Below are positions 25,973 to 38,900 of a DNA stretch of 64,000 bases, in pieces. The notes under the pieces are model-generated. The model made no database searches and had not been told where the DNA came from. It saw only the letters and a program-made list of their open reading frames with translations. The first letter of the stretch is position 1. Each line of letters begins with the position of its first letter. The position numbers were made by a program, and so were the translations under genes. Origin of the DNA: Melitaea cinxia (Eukaryota; Arthropoda; Insecta; Lepidoptera; Nymphalidae); assembly GCF_905220565.1 (NCBI RefSeq), contig NC_059398.1, forward strand, positions 9,385,177 through 9,449,176, in the 5' to 3' direction.

Positions 25973-26879
25973 TATAATTGTACGGTCGTCAGAAAACCAG
26001 TCACTTAACTTACATATTTTGTATTATTGTATATTATGTTTTTGTATTTCTATTTTAATCTCTTTATTTTGGTATGTTGTTCTTTGTGCGTATATTTCAT
26101 TTTTCTGCATAGGGAGAGTACCTATTTAATCTCGAATAAAGTCAAAATATAATAACTGTGTTTTTTTATATGTATCGATTTTGTAAATTTCATCTTATAA
26201 ACCTTATTCTGACAATAACAAATACAAAAACGAATGATCCAATTTGTCGTAATCGTTCTGAAATTATGGGCGTAATACATTTCGGCGATTCGTTTTTGTT
26301 TATATATTTAAATAACTGTTAAAAATAATTATTTTGCCAAAGGAATGCGGTAAACACGACTTATGCATGTACTACTTCCAAGACTTTCCCTTTTTGAAAA
26401 AGGAAAGAAAGCGTATTCCATGTAAGATAACTGGTTATGTAAAAATGAAGGTGACGAAGTCTTTATTTTCATTAATGTCAGTCAAAGACAGTCAAATTCA
26501 AAGTTTATTTATATCGCCTATTATCCCATTATGTTAAAACCAAAAGAAACGAGTATAATTATTTTTTAAGTTGTTGTTATTTTTATGCACGCTCTCTTAT
26601 TACTAGGATTTGAATTAATGTCACACTATGTCTGACATCGAGAAGTTAATATCCCGAGTTAGATTTTAAATTTAAAAAATTAAAATAATTTATGTACTTG
26701 CGATTTCATACTGTACAGTCAATATTTTTGATTTTTAATTTTCGAATGGGATGTTAATAAAAATATTATTAATACCTATAATCAAGTTACAGCTCTTATT
26801 TAATAATACGGCGGATATACTGTAAGCTTTTGCTTATTTTTATATTTAATTATCGGACCCGAAAGACGTTGTCCTGCTT
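25973..26879. other. Unannotated non-coding DNA
   Basis: Nothing recognised. Confidence 0.5.
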
Positions 26880-27031
26880 GGAAAACAGCTACCAAATATG
26901 ATTGCTTACATACCGATAGTAGCGCCACCTACCGGGTCCAATTGACATAAAAACTACGCTATTTGATAAAATTTGATAAAAATTGGTTCAGTAGTTTCGG
27001 AGTTTATCGCCCACATGTATCGTGATACGAA

Positions 27032-27072
<41 letters not shown>
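26880..27072. repeat. Dispersed repeat fragment ending in (TA)n
   Basis: 'aaaaattggttcagtagttt' and 'cggagtttatcgcccacatg' are family words similar to those at 41935-42115; ends in about 17 TA units (27036-27071). Confidence 0.6.
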
Positions 27073-27074
<2 letters not shown>

Positions 27075-27279
27075 TTGTAAGCCGTTTCGACCATCCTGGT
27101 CCCTTGTTTTTGTTTGTCCCCAAATTGTCATCACAGTTGTAATAAAAATAAAAATACTCAACATGCAACGTTGGGATGAATTACTACTTAGAATACATTA
27201 TGTAAATTTTTAACACTTGAAAATATTTTTCTTTTCATGATCTACGCCTTTCTTACTCGGCTCCATATTTTCAGATAAC

Positions 27280-27487
27280 TTCGTCGTTTATGAAAAGATT
27301 TTGATAATTCTTTTTTTGTTGGAAAGGACATTATATCGGGATATTTTATCGAGATCTGATTACAATTTTTGGAGTAATCTTTGATAATGCGTATTTCTTG
27401 ACTATTTTTTCGTGTACCTACATTGTATTACTTGTCGATGTAATTGAAGTTGATTTTTTTTCGTTTGCCTGCAAACACAATTATTAA
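27280..27487 (-). repeat. Dispersed repeat family B, reverse copy
   Basis: Reverse of 17290-17860: 'ttttgataattctttttttg' to 'gtttgcctgcaaacacaatt'. Confidence 0.75.
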
Positions 27488-27489
27488 TA

Positions 27490-28636
27490 ACTAGCGACCC
27501 GCCCCGGCTTCGCACGGGTGCAATGATGATACTAAATATACTACAGAATGTCTTTATTTATAGTGTGAAGCTAGCTTATAGCATGGTTAATAACATAATA
27601 ACAACAACATTCAAATATTTGTCGTTAGATTACACGTTGTTACAGAATGCGTTGAAGAAATTAAGGTTCACTGCTCGTTTCCCGTAGGTGATAGCGTGAT
27701 AATATGTAGCTTATATGTTGAACCGACTTTTTAATAATATTCGTGCCAAATTTGAAGTAAATCCATGCAGTACTTTTTGAGTTTATTCCGGACATACATA
27801 CAGACAAACAGACAGACAAAAATTCTTAAAACTATATTTTTGGCTTTGATATCGATTGTAGATCACACCCCAAGTATTATTAAAAAAAAAAATATTCAAT
27901 GTACAGTTTTGACTTTTCTGCCATTTTATTATATGTACTTATAGATGAATTAACGTAAAAAAAAATAACGATAAATTAAAAATTGATACAAAATACACAA
28001 TTACAAAATTGAGAGTAATTGCTTCTCAAAAACTGATAGGCGCTCCAACAAATCGTGTTTTTTTTTAAATCATATTTAAATACGAATTACATATTTATAA
28101 AATATAAATAATATTTTTTTACCGACAGTAATAAAAAATATAAATAAATATAAAAAATCAAAAATAAAAAATAATTAAGAAATAATAATGATAAAATATG
28201 AATAATATTTTTCGATTTTACCGACATAATAATAAAAAATAAGAACTGCCTATTTAAATAAAAAATAACGAGTGCAATTAAAAAAAAAAGAAAAAATAAT
28301 TAATCAGGAACCGGCCGATTTCCCACCGAGCTATTGCAACTAAATTGACAGATGCGAAATTTACCTTCATAGTCTAACGATATTTTTTTCACTCCCTAAA
28401 AACAGGGATAAAACAACATTTTCTAAAAATGAACCGTTCCGAGATTCAGATTCCATATATGTATATATATATACATATATGGAATATATATGGAATATAT
28501 ATATATATATGCAATCTGAATCTCGGTATATATATATCTAATTATATCTATTAAATATATATATATATATATATATAAAATTACTCCAATAATAGTATTA
28601 GATATGGCAAAACAACGTTTGCGGGGTCAGCTAGTA
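27490..28636 (+). mobile_element. Dispersed element with 'actagcgacccgccccggct' start
   Basis: Starts 'taactagcgacccgccccgg' and ends 'acgtttgcggggtcagctag', a start and end pair I recognise from insect interspersed elements. The interior is AT-rich without ORF. A 14-base inverted repeat (28439-28452 with 28513-28526) encloses a TA-rich palindrome near its end. Confidence 0.6.
28439..28526. repeat. Hairpin: 14-bp inverted repeat around AT microsatellite
   Basis: CCGAGATTCAGATT and AATCTGAATCTCGG are exact reverse complements with about 60 bases of TA-rich, itself palindromic, sequence between them. Confidence 0.85.
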
Positions 28637-28989
28637 TATATATAGTAGTATATATGTATTTATTTTTAATAAATTAATTATAGTTCGTGGGAAACTGTTA
28701 CTAACGATTTAATGATCTATTACCGAATAATATAATAATAATAAACCTTAGTGTTGGTTTATAGAGTAAGTAAACAATGTGACATCATTAGTGACGAATA
28801 CACGCGCAGTTAGAGAACGTTGACTTGTTGTACAGTTATACGCAGTAATAAGAATACGAGTACAATATACTCGTATATGTATGATTTACGTAGGCTCTAA
28901 TACGTTTACGTAACCGTACTAGATATACTACGAGAAAACGTGATTAAAAAATATATATTCGTCAAATATTAACAATTAAACCTACATCT

Positions 28990-29105
28990 ACAATCTACGT
29001 AAGATTGCCGGTGTAGGCTAGATGAGGATTGCGGAAAACCGGGATGTTTGGCGCGAGCTTGGGGAGGCCTATGTTCAGCAGTGGACTCTAATAGGCTGAA
29101 CTAAC
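28990..29105 (+). mobile_element. CR1-like LINE 3' end fragment
   Basis: 'ggggaggcctatgttcagca' then 'gtggactctaataggctg' repeats the tail seen at 22975-23010. About 100 bases remain. Confidence 0.65.
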
Positions 29106-29865
29106 TGATTAAACCTACATTTAGATCGAGTACTTAACTTACAGTACTATTAATAAATACGGTACCAAATTACAGTACTATTAATATTATAAACCAATCC
29201 TCACGGTTACCTGACCTCGTACTTATAAACCTTCGCCTTTGTCGCGGGTAAAATTAAACGGAAATGGCAATCGTCGTACAAAATGCATTCACGACAGTGT
29301 TACTTTTGTTTACAGCTATATTCATACCGTAAAAATTATACACAGATTTTTTTTTGTAATTTTTAGGTAAATGGTTACAGTAAACACGAGTGACCATATT
29401 GTTATATTAATATTGTTATCATTAGTTATTTAGTATTGTTATGATACTGTAAAAATAGATTACGTCCGGTGGCGTAGTTATTTTCAAGGGGTCAGTATTT
29501 TTTAGTTGTTTGAGCCTTAAGACAGCAGTTGACAATATATAAAAATTCGCTTGAAGACAAATCATGAAATGTCCTAAATCAATGAAGTTTAATTCAGCAC
29601 TGAGGTAAATTATTAATAAAAATGTCAGATAAGAAAAGATTTTCGGGAATCCCGAGAAATTTTGGGAAGTTCGTAAAAAAGTAGAATAGGGAAAAAGTCC
29701 ATTAGACTTTGTTACTTCTAAGTAAATAGGTATAGATAACGTGAAGCATTATTGTATGAAGGAGAAGGACCGGAGCTTCATACGGCACGCTGTTATCTTG
29801 CAGGATGTTATAATTTAATATTTGTTACTCGTATTTTCACTAAATATATCTTTTCTTTGTTACAG
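29106..29865. other. Non-coding DNA ending in the dpy exon 1 acceptor
   Basis: No gene or repeat recognised. The end (cttttctttgttacag) is a good polypyrimidine tract and acceptor. Confidence 0.6.
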
Positions 29866-29927
29866 GGACAATGTATATAGAAACCCTACCGCTCGTGGTT
29901 TGGACGCTCTTACTAACAACGACACAT
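29866..29927 (+). CDS. dpy: dpy exon 1: start codon and signal peptide
   Basis: A pyrimidine-rich acceptor ends at 29865, five non-coding bases follow, and the ATG is at 29871. The 19 codons (M-Y-I-E-T-L-P-L-V-V-W-T-L-L-L then T-T-T-H) give a hydrophobic signal-peptide core. Donor gtgagt at 29928, phase 0. The acceptor so close to the ATG implies at least one upstream non-coding exon. Confidence 0.8.
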
Positions 29928-32900
29928 GTGAGTATAAATTCACTATAAGAATCTTTCTTTTATGATAACTTTCATTTTTTACTGAAATATTGATTATAAA
30001 TGAAATTAAAACACATAGGTGATATTTTAAGTAAACCTTCGAAAACGAAATTTTAGTAACAATGCTTTTCAAACTTATGTTGGTCTGACTGACTACACGA
30101 CCGCATATTATATTGCTTAACCAATGTTTTAGTTGCATAAAAATGTGAATTTTCGTAAAACATATTATTTTTCTTAACATTGATTCAGAAAATTTGATTT
30201 AGTTTGATTTATTTTTCAGGTAGCGACGCAAAACCAATATGGAATAGGCTTAGGAATAAAACGAGAAGTATTTTTCTTAAATTTAGAAGACGGTTACTTC
30301 GGTTGCCAAGTAAACGAATCGACACAAATATTGCAATTGTATGAATTATCTAAACTATGCGACGGAGTGCCTGATTGTTATAAGGCATCCGATGAACTTA
30401 GAAAAGAATTAAAATGCTCAGGTTAGTCGATGTTTACCTAAGATTTAAAAAAGTTTAATGTTTATTTATAGAATTTGTGTAATATGATTAATTGACTAGA
30501 AGAAAATATTATTCTTAGATTTAAAAATTGAAAATAATGTATTTTAGATGATTGTACCAAAGACGACGGAGCGCAATGTATTAACGGTGCCTGTCTCAAC
30601 GGTGTTTGCTACTGTAACGATGGGTACGGTGGATGTAACTGCCAAGAACTTGGTAAGTATTATTGATTTATATCATTAAGCAATATTTTTGATGTGAAAC
30701 TTCTGCACGCATGCTTGACTTAAGCAGTAAGCTGGTGAATACGTAACGAAAGCGTTACGAAAACTGTGATTGGGTGAAGCGAACGGAAGTTAAAAGGGAG
30801 ACATAAGTTGGAGTTAAAGAAATTTACTTCAGTCGTGTGGCTTAAAGCACACTTTTTTTTAAATATATATATTAATGTTAACCGTAATCCTATATTTTTA
30901 ATATTTTTTAGATGTGAACGAATGTAAGGATAGGCCGTGTGATGTATTCGCTCACTGTACAAACACCGTTGGTAGCTTCCAGTGTTCGTGTTTCCCAGGA
31001 TATGTGGGAGATGGTTTTACTTGTAAAGGTATGTGATGTTTAAAAATGCAAACCTCTTACGTACAACATAATCTTATTAGCAATCATTTAATTCAATAAT
31101 AAATTATTTTTAATCTAGACATAAACGAATGCGAAGATCCAACAATCGCTGGACGATGCGTAAAAAACGCTGAGTGTTGTAACCTGCCTGCTCATTTTAT
31201 TTGCAAATGTAACCGAGGATTTGAAGGCGACGGCGAAGAAGAGTGTCGAGGTATTTTGCAATTTTTCTATGAATACTGTGAAAATTATATCAAATAAATT
31301 ATTTACTATTAGTGATAATTCGACGGAAATCCTTAGTTTGTGGTTTGTATAAAGCCTGTGCAAATAGTTTTCCCGTACGTGTGACATCGAACTCGCGACC
31401 TCCAGCACATGACGTCTGTAGTTCCTGTCATATTTGCGCCAACTCGTCACTATATGAATGAATCATATTTATTAAATTGCATTTATTTTTTAGATATCGA
31501 TGAGTGTCAACGACCTGGTGCTTGTGGTACAAATGCGATTTGCCAAAATTACCCTGGAAACTACACTTGTGCTTGTAAAGTGGGCTACACGGGAAATCCT
31601 TTTGATGGGGTAAGTTGTCACTGTTAAAGTAAGTGACATTAAGATAGCTATAGTTTGTTTCTGTATTAATATGTATATATCTTTCTTACGATGTTATTTT
31701 AAGTGTTATTAAATAAAAATACTGCGCCGAAATCACGAATCACTTTTATTGTGGTAGTGCGTCGACGTGGATGAATGCGACAACAGTGAGGCTTGCGGCT
31801 CTGGTGCTTTGTGCCGTAACGTGGAGGGTGGATACGAGTGCAGCTGCCCACCTGGGAGCGAAGGCGACCCGCGCGTTGCCTGTTTCGACAACGACCAATG
31901 CTCACGTTCTCCATGCGGCCGCGATGCTCTTTGTGAGAATCTATCTGGCGCCCATCGCTGTTTCTGCCCACCAGGTTTTCAAGGAGATCCCAACGTGCAG
32001 TGTACCGGTAAGAACCGTAACCAACGCGCCAGTAGGTCTAACTGAACTAACCTCTTGTCCGTACGACTAACGCTTGTTGTTCTTTTAACATGTATTGCTC
32101 GAAACGAGCCAAGTACTACCACAATGGACGTGCGGTAGGTTAACGCTTATACTAATCTAGCTTATCACGACATTCATAATATCAATGAAAACTAACAATT
32201 TTCAGTTAGAGAAAATGGAGTCTCATCGAAGCGTTTCGATATCGATTATTTCCAACACACCACAGAGGCTTTTACGTGTGGAGCTTGATCTATTCTTTCT
32301 TTTAAGGATTTCCCATTTATATCGTTACATATGTCTTGTGTGCTTGTCTTTTCTTCTTCGTAGTAGCCTGAGTACCTACTGGGTGCGTATCCACAGATAC
32401 ATATGTATTTTTGTAGATGGTCTGTATAATAAGACTCGAGTTATTTCTTGTACCAGATGTAGATGAATGTAAGAATAGCGAGTCCGTTTGCGGTAAGCAT
32501 GCTGTGTGCACCAACACTGTCGGCAGCTATGCGTGTACATGCAAGCCCGAGTATACAGGAGATGCACGAGCAATTGATGGTTGTTACGATGTCAATGAAT
32601 GTGAAATATTGGAACATCCCTGCGGCTTGCATGCGACATGTGAGAATACTGATCCAGGATATAACTGTGTCTGTCCTCAAGGATTTCGTGCTAAACCAAA
32701 TCCTCAAATTGCATGTGAACAGGTATGATTAAGAACATTTTTTTTTTTTCTATTTCTTTGTTAAACCATTTCACTTTAATAAATAAAATAAAATTCTTTA
32801 GGTGGATGTGAATATTTTGTGTAAATCAAATTTTGACTGCACTAATAATGCAGAATGTATAGACAATCAATGTTTTTGTAAAGAAGGCTTCGACGCAAAA

Positions 32901-35900
32901 GGATCAGTTTGTATTGATATTGACGAATGCAACAATGTTACAAAATGTGGACAAAATGCGATATGTGTAAATACACTAGGAAGCTATAAATGTGAATGTG
33001 AAGATGGTTACATAGGCTCTCCTCCAAAAGCTGCATGCCGAGCACCATGTGAAGATGTACAATGTGGTGAACATTCTTACTGCAAGTCAGTTGGCATAGA
33101 GGCTTATTGTATGTGCGAAGACGGGTGGACTTTAAATCCCAATGACATATCCTCTGGTTGTCAAGATGTTAATGAATGCGATACTTCGCTTGGATTTGCA
33201 GGAAGATGTGGCCATAATGCTCATTGCTCAAATACTTTAGGAAGTTTTATTTGCAATTGTCCAGAAGGTTATACTGGTGATGCATACCACGAATGTTTAG
33301 ATATTAATGAGTGTTTGATAGATAACTTATGTGGTGTAGGAGCAGATTGTATCAACCACGAGGGCTCTTTCGTATGCGAATGCCCAGAAGGTACCATAGC
33401 CGATCCTGAACCTAGTATAAGATGTTCTGAAATTCTTACCTGCGAAACGGAAAAAGATTGTCCTGGAAATGCTATATGTAACTCAAGAAAGAAGTGCTTA
33501 TGTCCAGAACCAAACATTGGAAATGAATGTAGACGTAAGTAAAAATTGATATTTTTTAATGTCTTAATTATATAAACATATTTACAATGACATTCGTGAA
33601 ATAATTTTTACAGATCCATGTGAAACTGTCAAATGTGGAAGTAATTCAGAATGTCTCTTAAGTGACTATGAAGCTCAATGTACATGTCTTACTGGATTTA
33701 CAGGAAATCCATTGTCTTCTATTGGATGTCATGATATTAATGAGTGTCAAATGAATCCTTGTGCAATAGGAGCGGTCTGTAAAAATTTTCCTGGTTATTT
33801 TCAATGCGAATGTCCCAGTAATTTCAGTGGGGACCCGTATATAGACGGTTGCACAGTTAACACAATATCTAGTAAATGTAGTAACATTAATCCATGTCCA
33901 CATGGCGAACAGTGTATTTTGCACGAGGGTGAAAATGTTTGCGTATGCACTCAAGGTTTTTCTCGTAGCATTGATACAGGTCTTTGTGAAGATATTAATG
34001 AGTGTACGCAACTGGGTAGAACTCCGTGTGGATTAAATGCTATATGTAAGAATTTACCTGGCAGTTACGAATGCAAATGCCCGCCTGAATATAGTGGAAA
34101 CCCATACAAACTTTGCGAAATTTGTGATGATATCAGCTGTCAATGTCAACCTCCATATAAGATTATTGATGGAAAATGTGTCTTGTCAGGTTGTTCACCT
34201 GACAAAAAATGTGGTAAAGGAGCTGAATGCATCATTATTGCGGATGGAGTTAGTTACTGTGCTTGCCCTGTGGGATATTCTCAAAGCATTGATGGTTCAT
34301 GCGAAGACATTAACGAATGCAGTTACGGACAACAGATCTGCGGATTTGGAGCTGAATGCATAAATACTATTGGATCTTACATGTGTAAATGTCCACCAGG
34401 TTATGGTAAAGATTCCATATCGGGCCACTGCAGTTTAAATCAAAAGCAATGCATTAGTGACTCAGATTGTTTCGCTAATGAAAAATGTGTCCAACCAGGA
34501 AACTGTATATGCCCACCACCTTTTTATTTAGATGTAACAGATGGTCAAAAATGTAAAAGTCCATGTGAAAGATTTGTATGTGGTATTAATGCGAAATGCA
34601 CTCCCAGCGATCCTCCAAAATGTCTGTGTATGCCTGGTTTTGAAGGAGATCCTTATACTGGATGTACGAATAGAAATGAATGTGACAGTGCACCATGTGC
34701 CTATGGCGCGATTTGTCACGATGAAAAGGGTGGATATACATGTAGCTGCCCCGACAATATGGCTGGAGATCCGTATAAATTAGGATGTAAGTATATATAA
34801 CTTTTATTCTTAATTGTCTATATCAAAACTTTTATAATGTACTGAAATTATTTAACTGGGGTAGGGCACAGCAGGAAATTTCCTGCTCAAAATATGGAGC
34901 AGCCCGACTGGGGTAGTACCTCGATATTAAAGAAGATCACAGCTGAATAATACTGCTTTCAAGCAGTGTTGTATTTCTGTTGGTGAGTAAGGTGATCAGA
35001 GCTCCTGGGGGGTATTGGGGATAGGATCGGCAACGCACCTGTGATACTTCTGGTGTTGCAGACGTTTATAAGTTACGGTACTCGCTTCATCAGGTGACCC
35101 TACACTTATTGACGACCTAGTTATATAAAAAAGAAAAATTATTGAAAATCATTCTGACATCAAATTAAGATTTCCGCGTGAAAAATTATTGAAGTCTCAG
35201 TATTAATGTGGGGAAAATGTATTATTTATCTATACTAATTTGTTAAGTTGAAGAGTTTGTTAGTTTGAACGCGCTAATCTCAGAAACTACTGGTTCCAAT
35301 TATAAAATCATTTTTGTGTTAGATCAGGGTTATCAAACTCACTTTTGCAGAGGCCTATATATTCAATTTAGAATGTGTAGGCGGGCCAGAATCACATTAA
35401 AAAAACGTACTGAATTATTATAAGTAGTTTCCGTAAAGGATTCGAGGGAAGTCATGATTCTTCTTTCTGTGACACATTGCGATCGCGGGCCGTATCTTTG
35501 ACATTCCTGTGTTAGATAGTCCATTTAATAATATTGTCCATTTAGGACTTTTATTTTTTTAGGCTATATAATATTTTAGTGTAGGGTGAAACTGATGGGC
35601 ATAGCTAGTAAGGAAATATATGCGATAATTACAAGTTGTATCTCAAAATAAGTTTAATAAACAAAAATAATTTATGAATTACCTCATTTTCAACGCTACG
35701 CAGAAATATTTGAAACACAGTTTTTGAAGACGAAAATATAAAATGCCTTTTTTTATTGTTTTATTTGAGACGGGAAGTCACACATGCTAATGTAATTAAA
35801 CCATTATCAATTAAAGGTTTTTCTACTATGAATTAGCTACCTGATTTCTTTCTCACAAATATATTATGAGATATTAATTTATTTTGTTAAGCAACAAACG

Positions 35901-38900
35901 TTTTTACGTTTACGTTACGTAAAAATTTTTGCGCTAAGTTTGGTCCAGGGATGTGGTTCCTGTAATAGATGACATAATAAATTACTTTTTGACGCGATCA
36001 TAGTCAGTTTTCGTTATCATAATTTTCGTTTTATATGTTTTTAATTGTACTATTTATAATACATAGTATTAAGTACGTACATTGTGATTCATCGAATTGT
36101 ATAACATTAAGAGAATATTTTAGGTACTGAAGAACAAGGTATTTTACCGAAGCAGCTATGTGGTAAAAATAGTCAATGTCCCAATAACCTAGCATGCTTG
36201 AACAGTACCTGTGTATCTCCATGTACGAAAGTATCTTGCGGGCCAAATGCTTTTTGTGAAGTAGAAAATCATGCAGCATGGTGTCGTTGTAACCCAGGAT
36301 ATACTAAACCAGAAGGTGGAAAATGTATTTCTGGTAAGTAAATTAAATTTTAATAATTAAGGTACTGAAAGGTCGGTCAATGTTACTGTTAAAGATTCAT
36401 AGAACTATTTAATAATTCAATAAAAAAAAATGTGATCTGCTGCAAATTGATTTCTTTATTATTACCCGAATGCAAAAGGAGGGAAATGTTTTTCGAGTGT
36501 ACGTATGTTTGTAGCTTTTCATGTTTTCCACTACATCCTAAAAGACTTGAAGGATTTTAAAGTTTGAGGTATCGTTAGATTCGTCTTGATATTCCAAGTA
36601 AAAGGTACATAAAAAAAATTAAAATGGCGGATTTTGAGCAGCATATTTCAAACATAAAATAATTGTAATCACAGCGAGCAAAACAAACCGTCCCTTTAGG
36701 ATCATTTTCGTTTTACGTATATGTATAATATTCCCATCAATATATTATATTTTTATGTTTTAAGGTTGTGATCACTACTCTTGCGCTCCTGGTGCACAAT
36801 GTATCATATCAAAGACAGGACCAACCTGTGTTTGTCCAGAAGGAATGGTAGGGAACCCTTTTCCTGGTGGTACTTGCAGAAGAGATGTTTGTGGACCTGG
36901 AGTTCCTTGTGAAGAACCATTAACATGTATATCAGGGCGATGTAGACAACGTTGTGAATCAGATGTTTGTGGTATAGGCGCATCATGTGACGAGAATAGT
37001 GGACGTTGCGTTTGCAATACGTTCTTTGTCGGAAATCCAGATTTATTATGTATGCCACGTAAGTATAACTCGTGTTGAAATTAATAATATATGATACTTT
37101 TTCAATTCATTTTTTTAGAATTATAAATTTTATTTTTCAGCCGTTGCTCCTCCGAATTGTGAGCCACAATGTGGACAAAAAGCACATTGTGTGTATGGTC
37201 AGACAAATATTTGTAAATGTGACAAAGGTTTTACGGGAAATCCTTATCATGGATGCGTTCCACGTAAACATATAACTTGCGCTACCGCTTCTTGTGGCTC
37301 AAACGCGGTGTGCCAGCAAACTAAATCCCATGTTGAATGCTTGTGTCCTCCAGGTTATGTGGGTAATCCAAATTTATTGTGTATTGATATTGACGAATGT
37401 AGATCAAGACCTTGTGCTGAGCATGCAATTTGTATTAATACTCCAGGAAGTTATAGTTGTATTTGTAAAAGTAAATATGTTGGCAATCCATATGAATTAT
37501 GCACCCAGCTTTCAATTTCAAAATGCTTAGATGGATCTGTTTGTGCATGCTCTAAAAATACAACATGCCCCGAAGGATACATTTGTGAAAATTCTAAATG
37601 CATTGATGCATGTAACTCAAAAATTTGTGGACCCATGTCGATTTGTGAAGAAGGTAACTGTGTTTGTCTGACGGGTTACACTGGTGATGCAAATGATGTA
37701 ATTCATGGTTGCAAGCCTGATAATAGATGTGTAATTGATAGTGATTGTAAAGATTCTGAAATTTGTTTTCAAATAGGAAGAAATATACGTAAATGCGTTG
37801 ATTCCTGCAGTAAAATTCAATGCGGACCAAATTCTTTATGTGTCAGTAGTAATCATCAAGCTCATTGCATTTGTGCAGAAGGGTATGTTGGTAAGCCAAG
37901 CGATATAAAGTCTGGTTGCCACTTACAACAAAGGGAACCTAGTGAAGTCGAATGTAATACCAACAGCGATTGCGCAGAGCCATTAGTCTGTGTTTCTATA
38001 GATGAAACTACACACAAATGCCTCGATTTATGTTCTACGATAGTGTGCAGTGCAAATGAAATTTGTAAAGTTATAAATAAGAATGCACAATGTGAATGTA
38101 AAGATGGATTTCTCTGGGATCCAGTGAATTCTGTCTGTGAGCAGCCTACGACTCCGAACTGCGAAACTGACGATGATTGCGAAGATAGTAAATCGTGTCA
38201 AAAAGATGTACTTGGGGTGAATAAATGCTTTGATAACTGTTTAATATTTATGTGTCCGCAAAATTCTAAGTGCGTAACAAGTAATCACAAAAGTCAATGT
38301 CAATGTTTGACAGGATTTATAGGAAATCCCAATGATCGCGATGGTTGTTTACCATTGGATAAAAACGAATGCTTTAATGACGCTCAGTGTAAGGAAAATG
38401 AAATATGTAAAACAGTAGGAAACCTAAAAAAATGTATACCAGCTTGTCAACAACTAGTTTGTGGACCAAATACAATATGTATTACAAATAATCATGTTGC
38501 AAAATGTCAATGCTCATTAGGACCATTTACTGGAAATCCCAATGATTTAGATAAAGGATGCCAATCTGTCCCCTGTGTGTATAATATCGACTGCTTAGAC
38601 CACGAACTATGTAATCGTATGACACATAAATGCATAAACGTTTGTACTGAGGACAGTTGTGGAGAAAATGCAGTATGTATAGCAGAAAACCATAAATTCA
38701 AATGTCAATGTTTAACGGGTTATTTACCTAACCCTTTACCTGAAATAAGTTGTAAAAAAGTGGAAATGTGTAATCCTAATCCTTGTCATCCTTCTGCTCA
38801 TTGTGAACCTCTACTTTCCACATATATTTGCAAATGTCCCGCCGGCTATGTCGGTGACCCGATAAAAGAAGGATGCAGAAAGCAGGGCGAATGTCCAAGA

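Larger units (their letters stand above)
34787..36123 (+). other. dpy intron 10 (1,337 bases), repeat-rich
   Basis: Contains a family A repeat and a hAT MITE nested in another repeat (listed separately). The remainder (about 35600-36120) is plain AT-rich DNA. Confidence 0.8.

Noticed and set aside
32185..32466. Additional dpy exon in intron 7
   Set aside because: No EGF cysteine spacing, no suitable acceptor and donor, and exons 7 and 8 already join in phase.
33658..34011. Minus-strand ORF of 117 codons
   Set aside because: Shadow of dpy exon 10; no independent signal. The same holds for the other antisense ORFs over dpy exons.
37117..37140. Alternative acceptor at 37118 for exon 13
   Set aside because: It would add 22 bases and break the reading frame; the cag at 37138-37140 keeps it.
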